In this document: positions 1-7,589 of the stretch, in pieces
Numbering within the stretch: position 1 is the first letter of the stretch
Layout: every line of letters starts with the position of its first letter
Assembly (NCBI GenBank): GCA_040768125.1
Contig: JAXGNG010000007.1
Location: 124,001-188,000 of the forward strand
Direction: 5' to 3'
Source: RBG-16-49-21 sp040768125
GTDB lineage: Bacteria; Spirochaetota; UBA4802; UBA5550
Length of the DNA: 64,000 nt
Made by a program: the position numbers and the translations under genes
The notes under the pieces: model-generated
The model's database searches: none
The model's input: only the letters and a program-made list of their open reading frames with translations
Told to the model about the DNA's origin: nothing

Positions 1-1113
1 GTCTACTCCGGCGAGCTTAAAAGCGGTATGCAGATCCTTAATTCAACGAAGCAGAAAACGGAGCGCATCGGACGAATTCTCCGCATCAGGGCCAAGGAGC
101 GGGAAGAGGTTGAAACCGCTGGTCCCGGCGATATCGTGGCCCTGATCGGGATGAAATACACCAAGACGGGGGACACCCTCTGCGACCCGGCCCATCCCCT
201 TTTCCTGGAATCGATCTTCATCCCGCCCTCGGTGATCGAGATGAAGGTCACGCCGCCGTCGAAGAAGGAGGAGGAAAAGCTCGGTGCCGCCCTCCGCAAA
301 CTCTCCATGGAGGACCCGTCCTTCACGGTGAGGTTCAACGACGAAACCAGCGAAACGATCATCGCGGGAATGGGCGAGCTTCACCTGGAGATCATCATCG
401 ACCGTCTCCAGACCGAATTCGGCGTCACCGCCGAGGTGGGGGAGCCCTCCGTGGCCTTCCGTGAGACCATCACGCGGGAGATTGAAAGCGAATACAAGCA
501 CGCCAAGCAGACCGGGGGACGCGGCCAGTACGCCCACACCGTCATGCGCCTGGAGCCGAACGAGGGCAAGGGCTTCGAGTTCGAGGACAGGATCAAGGGA
601 GGCGTCATCCCCGTGGAATACATCCCCTCGGTGCGCAAGGGCGTCGACTCGGCCATGGCCGAGGGCATCCTCTCGAACTTCCCGGTGGTGGACGTCAAGG
701 TGGTGCTCCTCGACGGATCCTTCCACGAGGTCGACTCCTCTGACATGGCGTTCCGGACCTGCGGGGCGATATGCTTCAAGGAGGGCTTCCTGAAGGCGGC
801 CCCGATCCTCCTGGAGCCGATGATGAAAATAGAGGTCAACACCCCGGACGACTACATCGGGGACGTCGTGGGAGACCTGAACAAGAGGCGGGGACGCATC
901 GAGTCAATGCGCCGCTACCGGAAGGGAGCACAGAAGGTCCTGGGATTCGTTCCCCTCATGGAGATGTTCGGCTACGCCACCCAGCTCAGGAACATATCCA
1001 GCGGACGGGCCAACTATTCCATGGAGTTCTTCAAGTACGTTCCCGTGAACAGGGAGATCCAGGAAAAGGTCCTGAAGCAGATGGAAGCGAAGAAAAAGGA
1101 AAAGGCAAGCTAG
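1..1113 (+). CDS. fusA: Elongation factor G, C-terminal part (5' end outside window)
   Basis: The reading frame is open from the first base, so the gene starts upstream of the window; about 370 residues are present. EF-G is the GTPase that drives ribosomal translocation. The visible part covers the end of domain II and domains III-V: the GMGELHLEI segment of domain III, the GGRGQYAH segment and GVDSAM region of domain IV, and the GDLNKRRGRI and PLMEMFGYATQLR segments of domain V. The G domain with the GTP-binding motifs is missing only because of the window edge. It ends just before a strong hairpin and converges on the DtxR-family gene. Some genomes carry EF-G paralogues, so whether this is the principal copy cannot be decided here. 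Confidence 0.95.
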   Translation, partial: VYSGELKSGMQILNSTKQKTERIGRILRIRAKEREEVETAGPGDIVALIGMKYTKTGDTLCDPAHPLFLESIFIPPSVIEMKVTPPSKKEEEKLGAALRKLSMEDPSFTVRFNDETSETIIAGMGELHLEIIIDRLQTEFGVTAEVGEPSVAFRETITREIESEYKHAKQTGGRGQYAHTVMRLEPNEGKGFEFEDRIKGGVIPVEYIPSVRKGVDSAMAEGILSNFPVVDVKVVLLDGSFHEVDSSDMAFRTCGAICFKEGFLKAAPILLEPMMKIEVNTPDDYIGDVVGDLNKRRGRIESMRRYRKGAQKVLGFVPLMEMFGYATQLRNISSGRANYSMEFFKYVPVNREIQEKVLKQMEAKKKEKAS

Positions 1114-1116
1114 CGA

Positions 1117-1138
1117 GGCGCCCCCGAAAGGGGGCGCT
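1117..1138. terminator. Bidirectional hairpin between convergent genes
   Basis: An 8-bp perfect stem (GCGCCCCC / GGGGGCGC at 1118-1125 and 1130-1137) closes a GAAA tetraloop. It lies right after the fusA stop and touches the stop of the convergent DtxR-family gene. The U-run is poor (TGTTATTT on the plus strand), so termination strength is uncertain. Confidence 0.7.
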
Positions 1139-1139
1139 G

Positions 1140-1604
1140 TTATTTCAGGGACTTTTTCATCCTCTCCACCCAGGCGCTGCCCGCCGCCTCTTCCGCCTTG
1201 TAGAAGTCAAGGAAGCGGTGGAGCTGCGAGCAGGTCTTCGGCGACAGGCAGTGCTCCACCCTGCAGGCTTCGCCGTCGGCGGCCTCGCAGTCTATCTGGA
1301 GCACGGTGGAGAAAAAATCGGCAAGGCAGTTGTGCCTCTTCAGCACGCAGTCGGCGATGACCTGGCCCTCCTCCGTGAGCTCGACAAAACCGTACTTTTC
1401 GTACTCGATGAGGCCCATGTCCTTGAGCTTGGCGAGAGCCGCGGAAACACTCGGCATCTTGATGCCCAGCTTTTTCGCGATGTCCTTGACGCGCACCACG
1501 CGGTTCTCAGTGGAAAGGACGACGATGGTTTCCATGTAATCTTCCATGTTCGACGTGAGACCGGTGTCCCGGTACAGGTACTTCGATTTGCCCTGATCGG
1601 CCAT
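1140..1604 (-). CDS. DtxR/MntR-family metal-dependent transcriptional regulator
   Basis: This 154-residue protein has the DtxR/MntR layout: an N-terminal winged helix (about residues 20-75, beginning SNMEDYMETI, with recognition region IKMPSVSAALAKL) followed by the metal-binding dimerisation region with an ExxH-type RVEHCLSP segment near residue 115. The family represses metal-uptake genes when Mn2+ or Fe2+ is bound. There is no C-terminal SH3-like domain, so it resembles the short MntR type. Extra cysteines (CEAADGEAC, CSPKTC region) could alter metal preference; that is inference. The ATG at 1604 follows a GAGGGGG ribosome-binding site. No metal transporter is adjacent, so its target is unknown. 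Confidence 0.9.
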   Translation of the reverse strand: MADQGKSKYLYRDTGLTSNMEDYMETIVVLSTENRVVRVKDIAKKLGIKMPSVSAALAKLKDMGLIEYEKYGFVELTEEGQVIADCVLKRHNCLADFFSTVLQIDCEAADGEACRVEHCLSPKTCSQLHRFLDFYKAEEAAGSAWVERMKKSLK

Positions 1605-1613
1605 GGCGCCCCC

Positions 1614-2558
1614 TCACCTCTCCATCTTGAAGTACACCCGCTCGATGCGCCGCAGATCATCCTCGACCCGCTTTCTCAGCGGCGAGGCGCCGAAGCGGCG
1701 GTCCGCCTTCCCCTTCTCGAGAAAACGGCGGTACACCCTCCTCGCGGTCTCGATGTCCTTGAAGAGCGGGTCTCCCTCGTAGACCTTGCCGATGAGGTAG
1801 TAGGCGTCATCGACGGTGTCCCGGTCCTTGTAATTCCTGATCAGCTTCACCGCGGAGTCAAGGGCCTGGGCCCCGTTCCGGCCCGCCAGGTAGAGCTTCC
1901 CCATGGCGAGGAGGGCCCTGTCCGCGAGTTCGTGGTCGGGGAAGCGCGCGAATACCCGCTGGTAGTTCTCGATCGAGGCGACCCTGTTCCCTTTCATCTG
2001 GTAGCTCTCGGCGACGTGGTAGAGAGAGGCGGGATAATCCCCCGACTCGGGCGTAACCGCGGAGAATTCCCTTATCGCGTCGTCGTAACGATACGCCTTC
2101 ATGTGTATCCTGCCCATCCAGAACCGAGCGGACTCCCGGAAGGTCCCCTGGGGAAACCGCGTCACCATTTCCTGGAAATTCCTGAGGGCGGGATCGTACA
2201 GACCGTTATTGTAGAAGTCGATCCCTGTTTTCAGGAGCACCTCTTCCTCTCCGGACACCTTCGGCGCGCCCTCCTCCTTCGAGGCGGCGTCCGGGGAGGG
2301 AGGGGCGGGCTTTTTTTCTCCCTCCACCGGAAGGGGCTGTTCCTTCGATTCGTCAGGAAGGACAGGCGGCGCGTCCTTTTCCCGGGAGGGACCGTCGGGC
2401 CCCCTGGAATCCTCGGTCAGGATACTGTCGATAATCTCCCGGGTCTGACGGTAATCCCTGTCGACGCGCGAGCCCGCGGCGTCCCCGGCGAATGAAAGGG
2501 CCGCGATAACAGGAATGGCGGCCAGTGATACGAGCAGTGACGCTATGGTATTCTTCAA
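1614..2558 (-). CDS. Exported TPR-repeat protein (YbgF/BamD-like)
   Basis: A 314-residue protein with an N-terminal signal peptide (hydrophobic residues about 5-24), a low-complexity Pro/Glu/Lys linker to about residue 105, and then tetratricopeptide repeats: NNGLYDPALRNFQEMVTRFP, YRYDDAIREFSAV and NRVASIENYQRVFARFP are clear TPR helices. Such proteins act as periplasmic scaffolds in envelope assembly or division (CpoB/YbgF, BamD), but a specific role cannot be assigned. The start is a TTG that overlaps the TGA of the upstream membrane-protein gene, so translation is probably coupled. It forms a two-gene unit with that neighbour and lies 9 bases from the regulator gene. Confidence 0.8.
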   Translation of the reverse strand: MKNTIASLLVSLAAIPVIAALSFAGDAAGSRVDRDYRQTREIIDSILTEDSRGPDGPSREKDAPPVLPDESKEQPLPVEGEKKPAPPSPDAASKEEGAPKVSGEEEVLLKTGIDFYNNGLYDPALRNFQEMVTRFPQGTFRESARFWMGRIHMKAYRYDDAIREFSAVTPESGDYPASLYHVAESYQMKGNRVASIENYQRVFARFPDHELADRALLAMGKLYLAGRNGAQALDSAVKLIRNYKDRDTVDDAYYLIGKVYEGDPLFKDIETARRVYRRFLEKGKADRRFGASPLRKRVEDDLRRIERVYFKMER

Positions 2559-3259
2559 TTTCCGATTATTCCTTCGTCACGGATAAGGGGACCCGGGGCC
2601 CGGATGTCGCCTTTCCGCAGATTTCTTCTCTCCCCCGTCGCCCCGGGTTCCGGCGCCGCCTTCATGGCATCGCCCGATTTCCCGTCCAGCGGAGAGTCCA
2701 GGGGAGTGATGGATCTCTTTTCCGCGTCCATGACCGCGTTGCCCTCCACGGCGGGGGGAGCGGCCCGCTTTTCAATCGTCCCCACTTCGGATTCGATGAC
2801 GGGCTTTCTTCCATAGTTGCCGTCCAGGATCGGGTCACCGGTCCCCGGTTCGGGCAGGGTCGTCTCGGGGCGCCGCTTCTCCGGCTCCATGATGCCGCTG
2901 TCGAGCTCCGGCTCAAGGTTTACCCGCGTGGGGAACTGGACCTTCTCCATGTCGACGCGCTTCATCTCGTTGATCAGCTCGGTATCAAGCATGGCGGAAA
3001 AATCCCCTCCCTCACGCTCCTGCTTCATCCGCACTTCGAAGGCCTCGTTGGTGGTGTCGATGATGGGGGCGCTCTTTATCTTCGCGGACTCCCGTCCCCT
3101 GTTCACCCCGTACACCGCCCCCCCCACCATCATGACAAAGACCAGGAAATAAAAAAGGTTCCGTATCGTGTCCCTTGTCCTGTGGGGAATGCCGTCGATC
3201 AGCCGATCGATCCCCGATGATGCCCTGTCAACCGATTTCCTGTAGTCCCTTATGTTCAT
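2555..3259 (-). CDS. Single-pass membrane protein of unknown function
   Basis: This 234-residue protein has a basic N-terminal cytoplasmic segment, one transmembrane helix at about residues 33-52 (NLFYFLVFVMMVGGAVYGV), and a long charged, Pro- and Glu-rich outer part without a recognised domain. Its ATG at 3259 follows AAAGGG at good spacing. The 3' end overlaps the start of the downstream TPR gene by a few bases, which suggests that the two products are made together and perhaps form a membrane-anchored complex; that is inference. I do not recognise the family. Confidence 0.7.
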   Translation of the reverse strand: MNIRDYRKSVDRASSGIDRLIDGIPHRTRDTIRNLFYFLVFVMMVGGAVYGVNRGRESAKIKSAPIIDTTNEAFEVRMKQEREGGDFSAMLDTELINEMKRVDMEKVQFPTRVNLEPELDSGIMEPEKRRPETTLPEPGTGDPILDGNYGRKPVIESEVGTIEKRAAPPAVEGNAVMDAEKRSITPLDSPLDGKSGDAMKAAPEPGATGERRNLRKGDIRAPGPLIRDEGIIGN

Positions 3260-3357
3260 GTGCCAACCCTTTCGCCGTTCCCCGAGCAGATGATCCCCGG
3301 GGACAGCGCGCCTTCATTATCACGCCACGAAGAGGCATCGGTGATTAGAATATACCA

Positions 3358-4200
3358 CTACCTCTTTTCTTTTTCAATAATAAAAATCACCCTGCATTTC
3401 TTCAGGTTCTCCACGGTGCGGGCGCTGCTCAAGATCTTTCGCACGTCGCGGTCTGCGATAACGGGGCATCCCTTGAGGTTCCTGAGGGCCACGGTATAGT
3501 AGGGACGGTCCCCCGCGAGGCGTTGTCCCATGGCCTCATCCTCGGAAGCGGCGTACCGCACGATCCCGAACCTTGTCGCGTGCCGGATATCCACCATGTT
3601 CCGACCGTACACCTCGAGCCCGTTTTCGTCGAACACCGAGGGCAGGATCATCGGCTCGACGCCCAGGCCGCGCGCGTCGATCACGAGGGACGTGTAGGCC
3701 GTAGGAATCGGGTTGTCAATCCTCGACGGAAAGGGTTCCTCCGGATAGCGGTAGGGCACCGCAAGGAGCAGGTCGCCGATTCTTAGCTCCGCGCTGCAGC
3801 CCGAACCGTCGAAGCCAACGGGAAATTCGCGGAACCTGGTCCTTTCCGACACCACCTCCGTGATCCTCGTCTGGAAAACGGGGTCGCGTTCAAGCAATTC
3901 GTCAAGGCGGGTATCCGCGTCGATCCTGACCCCTCCCAGGAGGCGATACATCTTTTCCAGGGCCCGTTCCCTGGCGAGGCGGTAGGCCTCCACCCTGCCC
4001 CGGTTGAGGGAGATGGCCTGCCGGCCATATCGCTCCAGGGGTATTCCCCTGTCGCTTATCACCACGCGGCCCGTGGCGTGGGCGGCGACGATCCCCCGTG
4101 CCCAGTCCACGGTGTCGGCGGGTGGCGCAGCCTCCCGGGCGGCCATGGCCGCCGCCGAGATCATGACGAGGAAGGCGATAACGCCGGCTCGTGGTGACAT
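3358..4200 (-). CDS. Secreted protein of unknown function
   Basis: I place the start at the ATG at 4200 because GGAGG lies 7 bases upstream and a signal peptide follows (hydrophobic segment residues about 6-20). The frame extends further upstream but without a ribosome-binding site. The mature protein (about 260 residues) has a first part of the kind seen in LPP20-like lipoproteins (SLNRGRVEAYRLARERALEKMYRLL, a helix common in proteins that process many repeated arguments of envelope assembly) and a C-terminal part with VIDARGLGVEPMILPSVFDE, which resembles spirochaete and proteobacterial exported proteins of unknown role. No catalytic motif is visible. It is the first gene left of the DUF115 gene and may share its transcript. 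Confidence 0.7.
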   Translation of the reverse strand: MSPRAGVIAFLVMISAAAMAAREAAPPADTVDWARGIVAAHATGRVVISDRGIPLERYGRQAISLNRGRVEAYRLARERALEKMYRLLGGVRIDADTRLDELLERDPVFQTRITEVVSERTRFREFPVGFDGSGCSAELRIGDLLLAVPYRYPEEPFPSRIDNPIPTAYTSLVIDARGLGVEPMILPSVFDENGLEVYGRNMVDIRHATRFGIVRYAASEDEAMGQRLAGDRPYYTVALRNLKGCPVIADRDVRKILSSARTVENLKKCRVIFIIEKEKR

Positions 4201-4332
4201 TGAATCATCCTCCGTTGCGGGGGGCTGTGGTAGTAACATTATCGGCCCCATCGGCGCCCCGACTTGAGACATTGGCGGCCGAAGCGCCCCCGCGGGGGGC
4301 CGGAAAGAAGCGCCCGTGGTTTCGGGAGTCCC

Positions 4333-6042
4333 TCAGAGGGATTCGAGGGCGCGGCGGCTTTGTTCCAGGAGGGGAACCAGCCTCTCAGCGGCGGAAATAA
4401 TCTCCGAAAAAATCCTTCGCCGCGCCTCGTCGGATTCGGCGTCGTACCGGGCGAGAAAAACGCGGGACTTCCCCATGAAGGGCCTGAGAAGTGGCCGCAG
4501 GTCGTCCCGATCCGTTAACTCCTCCGCCCTGTGCACCGCCTCCTTTCCTGAAAGCCCCTTTTCAGCGGCTCCGCGGATTTCCCCGAGGGCCTCGATGATT
4601 CCCCCGAGGGCGCGCGCCAGTTTCCCGGGGGCCTCCCCGCCGTTCCCGCCCAGGGCCCGCTCCAGGATGGACCCGGGATCCGGATCAAGAACGGGCAGGC
4701 GGGCAGCGAGGGAGGACAGGGACTCCTCCCGCGCGCCCTCGATCCGGGCGCCGCCTTCCGTGGCGTTGATGACCGGAACCTTCACCTTCCGCGCCGAGTC
4801 CTCGAACCATCCCCGGTAGAGGTCAAAGACAAAATCGGAAACCACGCGGCCCGATCCGCCGTAGGCCGGGACCCGTTTGATCTTGCGACGCCGGACGATA
4901 TTCTGGTTGATGGTGTCGAGATTCATCACGCGGGTGATCCCGGGGAGCCAACCGTCGTTGTGATGGGTGCCGCTGCAGTGGATTTCCCTCCCGGTATAGG
5001 CGAGGTCCTGCCCCACCAGGACGATGGGCGAGCACCCGAGGTTCAGGAGCAGGTCGAAGGCGCTGGTGGCCACGGACCCCCCCGACTGCACGTCACCGAC
5101 GGGCCCCGCATGGCCCTCGACCCACTCCATGAACGGCGTGGGCTCCCTCTCCAGGTCGCCCCGGGAGGACGTGTAGTATTTCGACGTGGTGCTCACGATG
5201 CGCCTGCCCCTGAAATCGCGCAGGACCGGGGGGCACGACACCATGTCGGCGCAGAGGGCGGCGCCATCCCCCCGGAGGGGAAGGAAGTGCCTGATGCTGT
5301 GTTTCTGGGCGTCCAGGGTCATGATGACGTGCGGAGCGATACCCGTCTTCTGTAACACCGGCGCCGCCGTGTCGACGGCGACGATGAGCGCCCGTGATTT
5401 CATCTCCGCGAGAAGCCGGACGTTTCGGCGCAGGCTGGGACCGGCGGAGACGATCACCCCGGGAAGGCCGCGGAAGGCGCCGAAGAGCCTGCCCACCCTG
5501 GTGGCGGTGAAAAGGTGGGGCAGGTTTTGAATGATGTTCTCGACCCATCGCTCCTCGAATTCGAGCCGCGTGAGAAGGTCGCTTATCTTGGACGACACGT
5601 ACCTCCCCGTCTCCCTGATGAGATCGTCGTAGAACCCGGCATCGATGAGGTAGGAGGGCCGATGCAGGTAGTGCGCCACGCCGCGGAATCCCGACATGTC
5701 AACTTCCTCGAAGAGGGCGGGAAGGTCGGCGGAGGACATTATGATCCTCACGCCCCCGAGAAATTCAGGACAGGCCCGGCGGGCAATATCAATGACTTCC
5801 CGATCCCGTTCGAAAACCACGAGGGGAACGCCGGGGAATCGCCTCCCGAGCTCCGCAATATGGTAGCCGAGTCCCAGGCCGGAAACGGCTATCATCGACG
5901 CCCGGCCGGCGCTGAACGCGGCCACCGCCCTCTCCGCTTCGCGCTCGGGGTCGTAGGCGGAGTGGATACGCACGTCGCGGGAATTCCTGTATAGGAGGGT
6001 CTTTTTACCCCCGGGAGTATCCTGCACGAGATAGCCGCTCAC
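4333..6042 (-). CDS. DUF115 / motility-associated (Maf) glycosyltransferase-like protein
   Basis: The 569-residue protein shows the DUF115 (MptE-like, motility accessory factor) signatures: an N-terminal Rossmann-like region (SGLGLGYHIAEL, VFERDREV), the central GVIVSAGPSLRRNVRLLAE motif near residue 205, IVAVDTAAPVL, and VGQDLAYTGREIH near residue 340. In Campylobacter and other flagellates Maf proteins transfer nonulosonic acids to flagellin; in spirochaetes the substrate is usually unproven. It starts with GTG at 6042, overlapping the stop of the HATPase-HDOD gene (four-base overlap), which indicates coupling. No flagellin or sugar-synthesis genes are in the window, so the acceptor is open. 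Confidence 0.9.
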   Translation of the reverse strand: MSGYLVQDTPGGKKTLLYRNSRDVRIHSAYDPEREAERAVAAFSAGRASMIAVSGLGLGYHIAELGRRFPGVPLVVFERDREVIDIARRACPEFLGGVRIIMSSADLPALFEEVDMSGFRGVAHYLHRPSYLIDAGFYDDLIRETGRYVSSKISDLLTRLEFEERWVENIIQNLPHLFTATRVGRLFGAFRGLPGVIVSAGPSLRRNVRLLAEMKSRALIVAVDTAAPVLQKTGIAPHVIMTLDAQKHSIRHFLPLRGDGAALCADMVSCPPVLRDFRGRRIVSTTSKYYTSSRGDLEREPTPFMEWVEGHAGPVGDVQSGGSVATSAFDLLLNLGCSPIVLVGQDLAYTGREIHCSGTHHNDGWLPGITRVMNLDTINQNIVRRRKIKRVPAYGGSGRVVSDFVFDLYRGWFEDSARKVKVPVINATEGGARIEGAREESLSSLAARLPVLDPDPGSILERALGGNGGEAPGKLARALGGIIEALGEIRGAAEKGLSGKEAVHRAEELTDRDDLRPLLRPFMGKSRVFLARYDAESDEARRRIFSEIISAAERLVPLLEQSRRALESL

Positions 6043-7532
6043 TGGCGCCGACTCCCGATGAGTTCCTCATGGCTGTCATAGCGGGCCCTGAGACGGCCCG
6101 CCAGCGCCTCGAGCTCCACCCGGGTCCCGATGCCGAAGCGTTCCAGGACCCCCGACTCGTAAAAACCGATATCGAGCTGCCGGTGCTCCTGGTTGCGTAT
6201 CTGGTTCGCCAGGTCGACGATCATCACCAGGTCGCGGTGCTTCACCGCCGGGTCAAGGGGGGCGTGATGATACCGTATCGCCTCGATCAGCTCGTCCGGG
6301 AAATTCCATTGCTCGGCGACGAGGGCGCCGATGGTCGAATGACTGATGCCCACGAAGAGTTCCTCGATTATCGTGGTGGACCGTATCTTGCGGTTGCCGA
6401 CTATCCCGGCAACCTGGTTCACCAGATCCATGTTCGTCGAGAGCAATACAATTTTACCAATGTCGTGCAGGAGCGCGGCGATGAACACCCCGTCGACGAG
6501 ATCCGAACGCCCGGCGTCAATGGCGATATTCCTGGCGTAGAAGGCGGTCCTGTTGCAGTGCTCCCATACCTGTTCAAATTTCCGATAGCGCCTGTCGAGG
6601 ATTCGCCGCGCCGCCGCGGTCGTGAGAAGCGAGAAAATGTTTTTCATTCCGAGAATGACGACGGCCTCGCTGATTTTCCTGATGCGCCTTCCGGGAACAA
6701 ACGCCGCGGAATTGGAAAGCCTGATGACTTCGGCGGCGATGGAGGGATCATGGGAGATGGCCCCGGAAATCGACTCCACCGTCGTGTCGGGCGACTCGCA
6801 AAGGCGCCGGAGCCGCAGGATGCTTTCGGGGAACGTGGGAAGGGCGCGCACGTCCTCGAGTATTCTCCCGGTTATGTGCGTAACGGTTTCCCGGCTTTTC
6901 AGCTCCCCTGGAATCCGCAGCGTGATCGTGAAGGAGTCATTCCCCGACACGACGCGCAGATCGTCCCGGCCCATGCCCGCGTTTTTCATGAGGAGCGCCG
7001 TCAGTATGATCCCGAGGCCGGCGCCCTCGGAGGAATCGTACATGTCCTCGTAGGCCTCGGAGAAGCCTTTGCACCGGGCGCTCCTCGCAAGGCGGGCGCG
7101 GATCCTTTCCAGCTCGGCGGGAAGCACGCGGGCGTTGTTGGCGACGTCGATCTGGATCGAATCGGCCCCCTTCCTGAAGGTGACCACGACGCGGTAGGGA
7201 CTCTCGAGGAGGCGGTCCCTCATCCGGTCGGGATGAAGCGCCACCTCCCTGAACCGGGCCATGCCCTCCCGGTATTCCCCGTCGTTGGTGATGTCGAGGC
7301 CAAGGTCGTTGAACCAGATCCGCTTCATGTTCGCCTTGACGCCGTTGTGCATCAACTCGCGGAGAACCGCCTCGAGGGTGTCGTAAAGGTAACCCATGTC
7401 GCCGCGGTAGAGGATCTTCGCGAGAAGGGCATTGATCCCGTTCTCGATCTCCTTGCTCAGGTACTGGAAGGCCACGTAGGCCTCTCCTCCCCGCTCGAAC
7501 TCGTTCACCATGTCATTCGAATCATAGTTCAT
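6039..7532 (-). CDS. HATPase-like plus HDOD domain regulatory protein
   Basis: This 497-residue soluble protein joins two modules. Residues about 30-215 look like a GHKL-type ATPase: ELMHNGVKANMKR resembles an N box, and DSSEGAGLGIILTALLMKN resembles a G box. Residues about 220-480 form an HDOD domain (LPTFPESILRLRRL at its start; HDIGKIVLL near residue 357, keeping an HD pair; SHSTIGALVAEQWNFPDELIEAIRYHH). HDOD proteins occur in signalling, often linked to cyclic-di-GMP or motility control. There is no phosphoacceptor histidine region, so the ATPase part may be an anti-sigma or serine-kinase type. Co-transcription with DUF115 fits a role in surface or motility control, which is inference. 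Confidence 0.85.
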   Translation of the reverse strand: MNYDSNDMVNEFERGGEAYVAFQYLSKEIENGINALLAKILYRGDMGYLYDTLEAVLRELMHNGVKANMKRIWFNDLGLDITNDGEYREGMARFREVALHPDRMRDRLLESPYRVVVTFRKGADSIQIDVANNARVLPAELERIRARLARSARCKGFSEAYEDMYDSSEGAGLGIILTALLMKNAGMGRDDLRVVSGNDSFTITLRIPGELKSRETVTHITGRILEDVRALPTFPESILRLRRLCESPDTTVESISGAISHDPSIAAEVIRLSNSAAFVPGRRIRKISEAVVILGMKNIFSLLTTAAARRILDRRYRKFEQVWEHCNRTAFYARNIAIDAGRSDLVDGVFIAALLHDIGKIVLLSTNMDLVNQVAGIVGNRKIRSTTIIEELFVGISHSTIGALVAEQWNFPDELIEAIRYHHAPLDPAVKHRDLVMIVDLANQIRNQEHRQLDIGFYESGVLERFGIGTRVELEALAGRLRARYDSHEELIGSRRQ

Positions 7533-7589
7533 CGCTGACCGTTTCGCCCGGTATTTTCGAAGCCGGGCACTTCATCTATCGGCATATCC

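Noticed and set aside
771..2495. A 574-codon open frame on the plus strand
   Set aside because: It crosses the fusA end, the terminator and the DtxR and TPR genes in antisense; the translation is Arg/Gly/Pro-rich, as expected for the complement of GC-rich genes. No start signal.
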